In this document: positions 45,585 through 60,220 of the stretch, piece after piece | How the letters are laid out: each line of letters begins with the position of its first letter | Numbering within the stretch: position 1 is the first letter of the stretch | Assembly: GCA_973895155.1 (NCBI GenBank) | Contig: OZ316898.1 | Location: 18,910,001-18,974,000, forward strand | Direction of reading: 5' to 3' | From: Marsupella aquatica | Lineage: Eukaryota > Marchantiophyta | DNA length: 64,000 nt | The notes under the pieces: generated by a model | What the model was told of the DNA's origin: nothing | Seen by the model: only the letters and a program-made list of their open reading frames with translations | Database searches by the model: none | Position numbers and translations under genes: made by a program

Positions 45585-46524
45585 CTAGAAGCCAAGTGAG
45601 AGCATTAAGATCCATTACCCTGCCAAGTAAAGCATTCCTGGCCAGCCTGGTGATCTTGGTGTGACTTGTAGTACCGGATTGGAAGCCCATAGCCCGTTCT
45701 CTCTCCTCAGGACTAGGTTCATCCCATGTACCAGTACAATGTCGATAAACCAGGCCAGGACCATCACCCTGAAAGGCATGTGCACTTGGAAAGGATACAA
45801 ATGTAGGCCAAGCAGCACGGGGCTGTCCAATGGTATTGGCTGGATACCAAGGTGCTGGCTCTTGCCGTGTAACTGGTTGGCAAGAACTGTCAGGATCCAA
45901 AATCTGGTCCACTGTGAGGTTAGTGTCCCTGGATGTGTGGTGAAGAGCTAACTCCAACAAGGAAGGTGGTGCAAGGTTAGTCCAAAAGTTACGAAGACGA
46001 TGTGCATAAGAACCACAGTGCACTGCATCAATGAGAAGGGGTGGTCCCAAGTAGTGCTGGGCCACACTGAAATCCTCTTTGACCTGTGGACGCTAGTCAA
46101 ACTGAGATGGAGTATTCTCAATGATATAACCAACAACAGGATAAAGGGATTGAGCCCAGGTGAGAATCTGAACCAATGCTGTGAAAAGGCCAGAACGAGA
46201 ATCATGCAGTCCAGCACCGTGACCAGCAGCTGAAAACCCTTGGCATTCCCAACCAGCTATGATCAAATCAAGGGAGCCAAGAAGGGTTAAGTGCCGGTGC
46301 TGGACAAGCTGGATATCTGGAGGAAAGAAAGAAAATGCAGACTTCCATGCACTGTGTGGAAACTACTGGGGAAATCGCTCTGAAAATTCCAGCAGACGGG
46401 ATTTAGCCACTTGCCTTGCACCTGGATCAATATCCACATAGATGTACTGCTTCACCACCATGCCAGACTGTAGGAGAGCTTCCAGGCCTGTAGAAATGCC
46501 ACCAAAAAGCTTAAGCAATGTAAG
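45585..46524 (-). pseudogene. DNMT3-like cytosine-5 DNA methyltransferase domain within the retrotransposon
   Basis: In one minus-strand frame, interrupted by TAG at 46,363-46,365 and 46,093-46,095, the C5-methyltransferase motifs appear in DNMT3 order. Motif I: LTLLKLFGGISTGLEALL, with the acidic YVDID of motif II. Motif IV: DLIIAGWECQGFS, holding the catalytic cysteine, with Glu where Pro is usual. Motif VI: GYIIENT. Motif VIII: AHRLRNFWTN. Motifs IX-X: RLARNALLGRVMDLNALTWL, close to the SRLARQRLLGR end of DNMT3 enzymes. Spacing of about 313 codons fits a complete catalytic domain. It would add methyl groups to DNA cytosines. Position between protease and RT, in frame with RT, shows that it belongs to the polyprotein rather than being a host gene hit by insertion. 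No target specificity can be read from sequence alone. Confidence 0.9.
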
Positions 46525-46656
46525 GCCATCTGAAGGAGGAGTCCATGTAATCGGTGCGCTCAAGATTGGGGCTATTGGTTGGCCATTGTGCTGCCCAAGG
46601 TCCTCAAATTTGTGCAATGCAGCCACCAAAGGTCCATGGGCTGCTTGGAGCCGTTA

Positions 46657-47215
46657 TACCACCTCTGGTTGATGATCCACGTTGCTGGAAAGTGCTACTA
46701 TACGTGCAGCAGCATGTGCAGTAGCCACCTCATCATCATCCTCCTCAATCCAATCCTGCAATGGGTGGTTGACATAGGTAGTTGTGTGCGCTGCTTTCAA
46801 CACACAGTGGTGAGCCATAGGTGTATGGGCACCATGCAAATCAAGTGGAATGTAGCCCAAGTGTGAGCCATCCGTATGCCAATCAACTCTGTAGTATGCA
46901 TGCTCATGCCAATTGTCAATGGTAAAACCTGGTGGGAACAAAGCCTCCTGGCCAATGAGCACATCATATGTAGTGGCATTGGTAACCAAACATCTGACTG
47001 GGAAATGCAGTTCCTGATCTGTACCTCCATTAAAAGTGAGAGTGAGTAAAGTAGAACTCTCACCCAGCACATCCTCCACAATGCCACTAGTAGTCCGAAT
47101 GTGCCACCTGGATTGCTGTAAATGATCAGTCAACAGTCTCATCTTCTTGGCAAACTGAATGCCCAATATCACTGGTTGAGCGCCTGTGTCTAGCATGACC
47201 ACCTGAGGAGTGTGA
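46657..47215 (-). pseudogene. Retroviral-type aspartic protease domain and linker
   Basis: MLDTGAQPVILGIQFAKKM at about 47,196 carries the DTGA active-site motif of Ty3/gypsy proteases, followed by FPVRCLVTNATTYDVLIGQE, typical of the flap and C-terminal part. It would cleave the polyprotein. It is joined to the upstream gag frame by a frameshift near 47,215. The frame ends in TAA at 46,654-46,656, after which the same frame continues into the methyltransferase. Confidence 0.85.
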
Positions 47216-48391
47216 CCTCCAACTTGACCGCTGAATTCCTGTTGTCAACAATGGCAATGGTGGTGGAAACTAAAGTCCTGTCACTAGGCACCACTTTTGG
47301 CAAATGATGAGGTACCTTGTGAAGGGAGTTAGTGTCCACGGTCTTCCCACTCAACAGCATAGCCAGGAAGGATGGAGCAGCATGACCAGAATCAAGAGTA
47401 GCTCTGGTCACACAATCTACAACAATACTGTCATCTCTACCATTGGAAATTGGTACTGGGATAGCCAAACCAGTGGAAGCATGTAATGGAGAAGAAGAAG
47501 ATCTAGCATGTACATGAGATTGGACCTCCAAAACCGGTGGCACAGGGGCTGATGAAGAATGCAGTGAGCCCTCTAGCGCTCTCATGACAGCTCTAGCATC
47601 CAGTTGTAAATAATGGCAACTAAAAAGTGGAGTTGTAAGAATCCTTTGTGCCATACCGGAGGTGAAATGCTCAAGCAGCTCAGGAGAAACAACTCCCTGT
47701 GAAATGTTAGCAACACCTGGTGGTGGAATGGATGTAGCTGCAGCTCCCTCCCCCCTCGCCAACAAGGTGCGCTCTTCAGCAAGTGTGAGTGGCTGAAAAG
47801 ATTGGGCAGGACAACCCGAGCTCCCTTGGCTCTAGTCATAGGACCGGCAGCAAGACCATCAGCCTGTACAATGTGGCGTGTGGGAGCAATACAGGAAGCA
47901 GCACTGGCTTGCTGGTAAGCAAAATAGGATGGGCATAATGAATCTGAAAATTCTGCTGTAAGACCAGGCTGTGTAGCAGAGGACAGCACACACTCACCCA
48001 TATGAGCATCAAATGGCAAGCCATAGAAAGAGCGGGGTAGAGGTGCTGAACTGTCAGTGGTGCCTGGGCCAGGGATAGGTTGCACGTGACCAGCCGGTTG
48101 AGAAGGACCAGTAGAGGCAGTTGACTTGCCTTTGATGTTGGCAAGTTGGGCACGCATGGACTCAACCTCATGAGTCAAAGACTGGAGTTGAGTTGCCTGT
48201 GCGTTGTGAGCCTCCTTCTGAGCTGGTTGCTTCTGTTGCTGCTTGGGCGATTTGTTGGCACCAGGTGCTTTGCCACTGGAAGGAGGAGCAACTGAGGCAA
48301 TAGGAGCCCTCCTAGCTAGTGGGGGAGTGGAAGCAGGAGTAGGATGAGGGGCCTGCTGTCGTAGCTGCTTCCTCTCTGGGAATTTGGCAAA

Positions 48392-49640
48392 ACAAACTGC
48401 CTCCAAGTGACCCACTTTCCCGCAAAAATCACAAGACAGGTCCTCAGCAACAATATCACATTCATTAGCCTTGTGATTGGGGTTACCACAGTAGTTGCAA
48501 GATGACAGCATGAAAGCAGCATGGGCTGGCTTGGTCTTGGAACCATACTGTGGCACACGGGAAGGGGTGGCCAGTGTAGGGGCAGCAGCCTGGTACCTGG
48601 ATCGCGGTGGACGCGCAATACTGGCCTCATAATGTGCATGGGCCAACTCAAGTTTCTCAGCAGTGTCATAGACATTGAGCAGGGTGTAGCTGTCTCCAAA
48701 CTCTAGAGAATACTTGCTGCAACACTTGCGAATGGAGAGCTGGTGTGCCCTCCAATGCGCAAAGATAGCGATGAGCAGCTTCCAGGTCAGTGATGCTCTG
48801 AGTGTCCTCCTTCAACTTGAGAAGCCGGCGATACATCATCTTCAATATTTCATCGCGCTGCCTCACAAAGGTGGCCAACTGCATGATTTTGTCAGCACTC
48901 TTGATTGGGAATTCCAATTCAAGAACCTGGAAAAACTCAGCCACTGGATCAACAAAGGCAGGGGAATCAATGGTGGAAGAAATGCCTGATGTAGCTTGTG
49001 CCAAGATAGTGGGAGTAACTGGTGCAGTGGTGGGAACTGGAGTAGGAGGGGAAGTGGCAGGAGCAGCAACATGGGTTGCAATAGCATTCTGTAATGCCAG
49101 TTGTGAAGCAGCCGCAATTGTAGTGGCATAGGCAGGGTTAGGCAATTGTGTGACAGCAAGCAGCCGTTGAGAGTGCTGCTCATACACATCCAAAGCCTCA
49201 TGGTGCACATACCTGGCTAGCTGCTTAAATGCAAAAGCATTTGTGAAATTGCTGCCATACTTCAACTCCAATTCGTAAACGATAGTGTAGAAAGTGGATT
49301 TGAACTCATGCAAAGAAACAGTGCCTGGCCGCCCGCTGAAGCGTTCAATGCGGCCAGATGAGTGGCTGGCGTCCATGCTGTATGTCGGTGAAGTAGGAAC
49401 AACCACAGATGTAGAAGGGGTAAATGGCAATGAAGTGATAGCAGGCTTTGGAGTAGTGGTGAAGCGACCGCCAAATTGAGCAGAAGGATTGCGTGGTGTG
49501 GGTGCTACTGCTGTCTGCGGACGTCGTCGAAATTGCCGAGACTCCAATGAAATTGGCACCAATGGTCGTGGATCACTCCATAAATGGTACCTGGGTGTCG
49601 GTGGCGATGTGCTACTACCTCCTGGCTCGTCGGCTGACAT
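48392..49640 (-). pseudogene. gag: gag with two CCHC zinc knuckles (frameshifted)
   Basis: The frame opens with an ATG at 49,640 (MSADEPGG), runs through a Ser/Pro/Thr-rich N-terminus and a retrotransposon gag core (RIERFSGRPGTVSLHEF, then a helical segment ending near LEGTPALHSQVLQQV), and shifts near 48,730 into a second frame. That frame contains two CX2CX4HX4C knuckles at 48,499-48,392 (CNYCGNPNHKANEC and CDFCGKVGHLEAVC). These bind the genomic RNA during particle assembly. Pro/Gln-rich linker sequence with a further frameshift near 47,810 leads to the protease. Confidence 0.88.
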
Positions 49641-51233
49641 GCTCCATGCTCACCCGGGGTGCCAATGGGAAAGAAATTGACAAGAAAAAAGAATGGCAGC
49701 CCCAAGGCTAGGAAATAAAACCCACAAAGGAAACAAACGGTGCGAGGCAGAAATGTGTTGAATGTGTAAACACACAGAAAAACCGTCGTCAAAGAAAAGA
49801 CTCTTAAAAACTCCAATTATACCGGTGTTGTGCTTGCTGGATTGACTGTCTAATGAATATGTCGGGCCCTAGCTTTATGCAGATGACACGTGACGGCAGC
49901 AAAGAAATCCGGACAAATGGGCCCTTAAAAACGTAAACCTGGGACCCCCTTAAGTGTATACATCGGCCCTTTCAAATGTATAAACATGGGGCCCGGTTAA
50001 GTGTATACATCGGGCCCTGATGTGGACCCGGGAAGTAGCAAGCAAGACGGAAAAGAGACCGGGCGCGCGTCGGCAGCAAATGGTCGTAGTGGGGACCGGC
50101 CGCGGTGCCCTATGTACATGCCCTCATGGGAGTCTAAAGACCCTCGCGCAGCGGACGAGCGACCACGGAGGAACGGGGGGAAAAAGACGGGACCCAAGGC
50201 GAGGCGAGAGAAAAGAAAAATGGCCTTAATTGCTCCAGCCCTGCATAGGGCTTTGTGCCATACGCCCTCCTTAGTCCTTATGACCTCCCGAAAAGGGAGG
50301 CTACGAGCTCCCCCTCAATCCACTCCTTAAATGCTTCCGTGCCTTGCAGAGTGGCAGAAGGACTCCAGGGAAAGGAGTCGAATTTAACTCCCCCCCTCTT
50401 TAATTCTCCATAGGGCCTCGTGCCCTCCTTGCGCTTCAACTCCCCCTCCTCCTTGCTTTTGCTTGTGCTTGGCTGCCCCTCCCCCTGCTTTAATGCTGCT
50501 TAGGGCCTCGTGCCCTCTCCTGGCACTCTCGCTCCCCCTTTAATGCTTCATAGGGCCTTGTGCCCTCTCCCTGCACTCGTGCTTTGGCTCCCCCTCCCCT
50601 TTAACGCTGCTGAAAGTGGGCTCTATGCCCTGCAGGACGACTCCCGAGAGAGGGAGTCAAATGTACTCCCCCTTTAATGCAGCATAGGGCTTCGCGCCCC
50701 CCCCTTTCGCTTCCCCCTTCCCTTGTTAATTCTTCAGAGTCCTCTGTGCCTTCTCCTCTCGGCTCCCGGCTTGTACTCGCTGCCCCGAAAGAGTCATTAA
50801 AATGTAAGGCAAAAGGTGAAGGGAAAGAAAATGAGGGGAAGAAACAGGCGCGCGGCCCTATGCACTCGGGAGGTATTCGCGAGGTGGTCGCGCTGCGGCC
50901 GAGGCAGGATGGCAGCCGTGGCCAGCAAAAGAAACACCAAAAAAATGGCCCAAAAAAGGTCGTGGCAGGCGCTGAAGCAGCAGTTGGCAGCGGCCGGAAA
51001 CGAAAAACCATGAAAGCAAAGCGCGAAGGAAAAGAGGGGGGGGGGGGCTGTTTGACTTAAGTGTATATACTTAAGTGTATACACAAAAGTCATAACTTCC
51101 ACCCCATCGCTCAATGTTTTTCCATAGAAATTGCACCGGCATCAACGAAAAAGTGTCAATTGTCTCGAGAAATTGAGAAGCACAGCGTCTCTGATCTTCT
51201 TCCCTTCACCGCTAACCCAGCGGCAGTTCTTCT
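49641..51233 (-). repeat. Element leader with GGGC...GCCC hairpin repeats
   Basis: Between the 5' LTR and gag, the stretch 50,240-50,760 holds about seven diverged copies of a unit like CTTTAATGCTGCATAGGGCC followed by TCGTGCCCTCTCC. The GGGC(C/T)T(C/T)GTGCCC core is self-complementary. Two blocks (about 50,350-50,395 and 50,636-50,670) add a hairpin, GACTCC...GGAGTC, ahead of ACTCCCCC. The phrase AAGTGTATACA recurs at about 49,953, 50,000, 51,058 and 51,074. There is no convincing ORF; the long frames are artefacts of base composition. Confidence 0.7.
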
Positions 51234-51594
51234 TGAATAAAAGGCGTAAGAGAAACAATCGTACTGAAATAGAATCAAAAACCGGCAGGATGCTAAGATC
51301 AGCCGGGAGCATCTAACAAATCATTGTGTGAATCCCGTGTACGGAACCGACGAGCACTGTCTGAGCTCTGTCAACAGCAATTCAAGAAGAACTAAAAACC
51401 AACAAAGAAAGACGTGCCCTAAGTAAACAAAGTCCTGGCGTCACACTAACAAGCGTGTTTGCTTCAAGAACGCCTGGATTTTGCTATAAGAACATGTCGC
51501 TAACTCAAGTAGTACACTAGCCCTAACTACATACCTAACGGGCATGCGAGGGACATGCCGATGTGCATAAGAGGCACTGTCCCTTGGCATGACA
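51234..51594 (-). repeat. 5' LTR (361 bp)
   Basis: Roughly 96% identical by eye to 41,681-42,043. On the plus strand both begin TG and end CATGACA, giving TG...CA termini. Most differences are transitions. The sequence just inside (minus strand from 51,233, AGAAGAACTGCCGCTGGG) does not resemble the usual plant initiator-Met tRNA primer-binding site, so the priming tRNA is unknown. Confidence 0.85.
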
Positions 51595-54500
51595 AGGAAG
51601 AATATGCATAGAAAGGAAGTTGCATTCAAGGGTTTAGTAGCAGGGAGAATGGGATACCTAATTCAAAGACTGCTACAGGTCAAGTACAAGACCAGCATAA
51701 TTGGTAAACAAAACCTGGAGAAGAATCAACCTGGACTAATAACTCAGCTTGCCCATGTGATACCCACTCATCAAGGGAGAATTGAAGCGATCCAGCCTAA
51801 GGCAATCACGGGGCAAGTGATAATCCAAGAATAGCAAAATAACGGAAGTAAGAAACAAAGCAGGGTCCGGGTCAGGGAAAGAGCTACTAGGAAGAAACAA
51901 AGGATTTGTCCTCATTTGTCCCTTGTTCCACCCTTCTTGGCTTTAGTTGTTGAAGGGGGGAGGGGTGCAACTACAAATTACCTTTTAACCCAGCCTAATC
52001 TAGATATGTCTGTTCATACTATTGTGACCAAACTTTTTAAAGCATAGAAAGGAAAGTTTTTACTACACAAAATAAAGAATGTCCTTATTGTGTACCCCTT
52101 ATAAAGTAAAATAGTGTGTCCAAACTTCAAAGAATATTCTTTTCCATATAATATGGGTAACTTAACAAATTTAGGCCAGGATCAGCCTGGTATCCTTCAA
52201 GATACAGTAATCTAACACCCTGAATGCTGAATTTTATGTTACTTTCCCTCCTCCTATTGTGGTATTGTTGGTCACACACATTTTTCAAAACATGGCCCAT
52301 AGTAGACCCAAGAATAAACCCCTTTGCTCCTTGCATGAGTGGCCTGGACTCCTTATTGGGTATGCTTGGTTTAAAAAAGATCCCAACTACTAAAATGGCA
52401 TTATGTCAATTTTTTAATGTTATACATATATGATGTACTCAGGGGGTCTCACTATATGGATGTCTCCCCATCCCCTGCGACGTTTTTAGGCCTTGGACAC
52501 CCTAAAATGTAAGAAAAAATATTTAATTTTCAACCCCTATAAAGTTGGAATATTCAAGAATATTCCAAAAATTTGGTGTGGAAGTGAAACCCCCGAGATG
52601 ATGTATATATCATAATTAAAGTTGTGCATCATGCCTGGGGTTGAATCCTAGAGTAACCACTATAGGGATGACCAGGTTGAAGCAGGTCAAGTGTGAAGCA
52701 TTACTTTTATGTCTTTTCTGATTACAGTGCAGTCCAAAACTATTTTATCTGGATTCCATTTTTTTAGCTAAAAGTCAAGGTATACATTGATAAGTAGATA
52801 TTACATCAGGATGCTGAGAATATTTTAAAATATGCTTTTGAAAGACTACTTTAGTAGCTCTATGTTGGGCCGTGATACTCTTCCCAGATGCTTCCTCTAG
52901 ATGGACCCACAATTTTTGAGAAGTAATGGGTCGTGTTCAAATGTTGAATTGAACTTGAAACACTATCTTTCCTTTGTATGCATGATCAATTTTGTTGGGT
53001 CCTTAAATCTGCTAGGCCCATCTGAGTTGCATGGTTACACATTGTGGGTGATCCATGTAACAAACAGTCTACTTAGACTAGGCAGCAAATGCAGGGACAT
53101 GAAAGCACACTCAATCACATGGTGCACAAATAATACATAACCGATGGAGAAATTTCTGAAAGATCCATACTATATGAGAGTACATGCAAAGAATGAGGGA
53201 GAGAACTCACTCCAACCTACCAAACTAACTACACTAGTGAACTCTCAAGTGAATTCCTAACTATCCAAGCATCCTTTTTAGTTTAAAGGGGATGGAAGAA
53301 CACCTCAAAATACAAATGGATTGGCTATCATATCTCACTAGCATATGATATATTGTAGTGTCTCCCACTGAACAATGGGCCCTGTTTTAAGACTTTTTTG
53401 AGTACAGAATGATAGTTCACTTTCACAGCTGCTGTCTAATGAGTCCTAACCAGGCCTCTTTCAAAACTTGGTGTAGGTTGTACATTTCCAACATATGTAT
53501 CTCCCACGAGGTGGACTAGGTAGTCTCTAACATACTTTTTTGGATATAGCCTATGTTATAGTTATGTTGTACTTGGCAAAAACTGGGTCTTCACAGGTTT
53601 GTTTCCAATGCAAAATTGATTGCCTCTTCATTCTAACTACACTCAAGGATCTGCTAAAACTATCGTAGTTTTTAGTCTACATCTACATCAGTGAGCCTAA
53701 CTCGAGTCCGATGTAGTACAAAAGTGGCAACTACACATTTGTTTTTAAGGTAACATAAAATGTGAAAATATCGTTGCAAAAACAGTGGGACAGTGGGGGT
53801 GCTCTTACAAAGGTAAAGTACTGCCATATTTTTTTTCTGAGATCTGGGGCTCTCACCTGCACAGTAGTAATGGTGCTTGTCATCCAGCCAGATCTCACCA
53901 AGTAGTGGAGGTTCCTCTGGATTCTGAACTTGTTCGTGTCATTGGGATTAAGGTGTAGTACTCGATATGTCCGAGCTCAATATCATTCGTATTCGCAGAT
54001 TGGTGATTTGATTCGGGATTACTTCCAATTCGTAACACTGAAATCCGTAAAAAGTGACAATTCTCACTTCCCGTCCACCCTTACTCGAGGGGCTCAAAAA
54101 GAATCGAGAAACTTTGGTACCAGCCGTTTTTCATTTCATTCGCCGTTCAAACAAATCAGGAAAGATCATGTCGGTGCGTGTGGCGGATAGCGAGCAATAC
54201 TGTGATTTCTCCCTTTTTTGTCTGTCCACTGTTTAGATCTATTTGGATGGGTGTGGAGTGCCCCTTCGCACTTATTGGAGATTGACACAGTCTGAAACAA
54301 CATCAACAATAAATGTCTGGAGAATGGGACAGGAAAAAAGTGAGCGCAATTACAAAATTCGGCAGCGTTAAGCCTGAGCGCCCGTGAATTGTCAAGATCA
54401 AATTGCAGCCCTCGTTTGCAAAGCCAGCAAGAATGTGGGTGAGATCAATCTCAAGTTTCTGATTCGAAACTATTTAGACTTTGGTTTGAAGTTGGCTAAG

Positions 54501-55208
54501 GCTAATTCCTGCGGATGAATGTGTGTCAATCTCAAGAGACGAAAGATGTGTTTTAATTCAACATCATTACTATTGAGCTTTCGTTCTACTGATTATCCAT
54601 AAGATCCAATTCGACTAAAAAGTATGAAAACTTTTGGTTCTTTGAATGGTCTCCTTTGTAATGGCCATTTTCTCCACTGTGTCTGGGAGGGTCAGATGTG
54701 GAATGCCGCACATGCTTTCCCCTTTTACTACATAGTTGGAGTTGTGTCACCCTACCTTATATGATCCCTTAGAGGAACCAGAGGCAAAAGACTGGAGCGA
54801 GCGAAAATCAAGTCCAAAGAAACAAAAGAGATAATTTAATCGGGAGTGCTACTCCGTCCCCGAGTCATTTTGTGAAACTTGAACAGACCACAACCCGATA
54901 CTCCTCATAAAGGGATAGTTTTGTAAAAGCTGGTCCTACATTTCATATACGCCTTCACTATGTCCAGAAAGGATGTGATAACAATCACTGATCAAAAGCT
55001 ACGTGATGTTACCGAGGAGTACTATTGTGACCGAAGTGTACAGTACTTACAAACTAGGCTGTGCAGTATCATCTTCACTTCCATTACTAGTGTAATTTAT
55101 GTCAGATCGATGCCGTGACTTGTATTGCTTGCCTATATTCTATTGTTAATCTGATGTTATGCGTATCCTAGAATGGAGTTTAATATCTATTATACCGATT
55201 TCAGTAAC
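51595..55208. other. Intergenic region, nothing recognised
   Basis: Between the retrotransposon and the aspartic proteinase I find no gene, RNA or clear repeat. ORFs are all under about 90 codons with no domain. AT-rich throughout. Confidence 0.4.
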
Positions 55209-59523
<4,315 letters not shown>

Positions 59524-59852
59524 GTAACTCCACATCAAAATATTATGACATATAAGTGTACCACATCACTCCATAAATCTTGTTATTTTCTTTAAACCAC
59601 ACCTGCCACTATAATAGCCTCATTCCATGTCTCATTACTCACCATAAAAGGTGGAACACTCGCACATTTTGTGGAGTACTTGCCAAAAAAAAGTTTTACA
59701 ATCAACACCTTTTGTGGAGCTCAAAATCCATTTCTGAATTTGTACTCTGTAAAATGAGAACTATGGGTTACTCATAACCCTTTATAGGGGCAGGTGTGAT
59801 TTAAATCAATGAGTACACACCATATATTATCACATTTTGATATGTGATTATC
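59524..59852. mobile_element. MITE family M1, copy 1, interrupted by a TTAA-type MITE
   Basis: Ends are GTAACTCCACATCAAAATAT and, inverted, CACATTTTGATATGTGATTA. The copy at 62,555-62,681 has the same ends and matching interior (ATGACATAT, TTGTTATTT, AAATCAATGAGT) in 127 bp. Here the interior is split by a 215 bp second element at 59,596-59,810. Confidence 0.75.
59596..59810. mobile_element. TTAA-flanked MITE nested in M1
   Basis: 215 bp with termini ACCACACCTGCC and GGCAGGTGTGAT (one mismatch), flanked by TTAA at 59,592-59,595 and 59,811-59,814. The uninterrupted site is visible in the other M1 copy as CATTTAAATCAATGAG (TTAA at 62,631-62,634). The terminal sequences match those of 8,840-9,127, and both share a CTATGGGTTAC phrase. 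Confidence 0.75.
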
Positions 59853-59856
59853 CTTT

Positions 59857-60133
59857 GAGTAAAGGTTGCAGGTCACCCTTGCCCTACCTTGCAAGAGAAA
59901 GTTGTCTGCAGGATGTTTCCACAGCCCGTTTGGTCGCGATCATGTTGGAGTTGACAGAAAAACAAGTCCCATCACGTGTAATGATATGATTAAGGACCTT
60001 CGGTATCCCTTAAACCACCACTGGCCATATAAAAGGAGACTCCAGCATGATCGCGACCAAACGGGCTGTGGAAACATCCTGCAGACAACTTTCTCTTGCA
60101 AGGTAGGGCAAGGGTGACCTGCAACCTTTACTC
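59857..60133. repeat. Foldback element: 95 bp inverted repeat, 87 bp spacer
   Basis: The arm 59,857-59,951 returns as its reverse complement at 60,039-60,133 with very few mismatches. It includes GGTCACCCTTGCCCTACCTT and CCACAGCCCGTTTGGTCGCG. Just beyond the right arm (60,134-60,220) GCTGTGGAAACATCC is repeated twice more, and a further partial copy of the ATCATGTTGGAGTTGACAG end follows. No coding capacity. Confidence 0.9.
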
Positions 60134-60220
60134 GACCGAACGTGCTGTGGAAACATCCAAAACGGGCTGTGGAAACATCCAAAACGATCGCGACCAAACG
60201 ATCATGTTGGAGTTGACAGA

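Larger units (their letters stand above)
41681..51594 (-). mobile_element. Decayed Ty3/gypsy LTR retrotransposon carrying a DNMT3-like methyltransferase and a PHD finger
   Basis: Read on the minus strand the order is: 5' LTR (51,594-51,234), 1.6 kb leader, gag with two CCHC knuckles, aspartic protease, DNMT3-like cytosine methyltransferase, reverse transcriptase, RNase H, integrase, PHD finger, 3' LTR (42,043-41,681). The RT-RNase H-integrase order marks Ty3/gypsy. The coding region is broken by four in-frame stops (46,654-46,656, 46,363-46,365, 46,093-46,095, 43,029-43,031) and by frameshifts near 48,730, 47,810, 47,215, 44,275 and 43,300, so this copy cannot encode a working polyprotein. 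No matching target-site duplication is visible: the five bases outside the LTRs differ (ACCTC against AGGAA on the plus strand). Confidence 0.93.

Noticed and set aside
42261-46065. Reading the methyltransferase as a host gene hit by a retrotransposon
   Set aside because: It is in frame with RT, lies between protease and RT, and the protease frame runs into it past a single stop, so it is part of the element's polyprotein.
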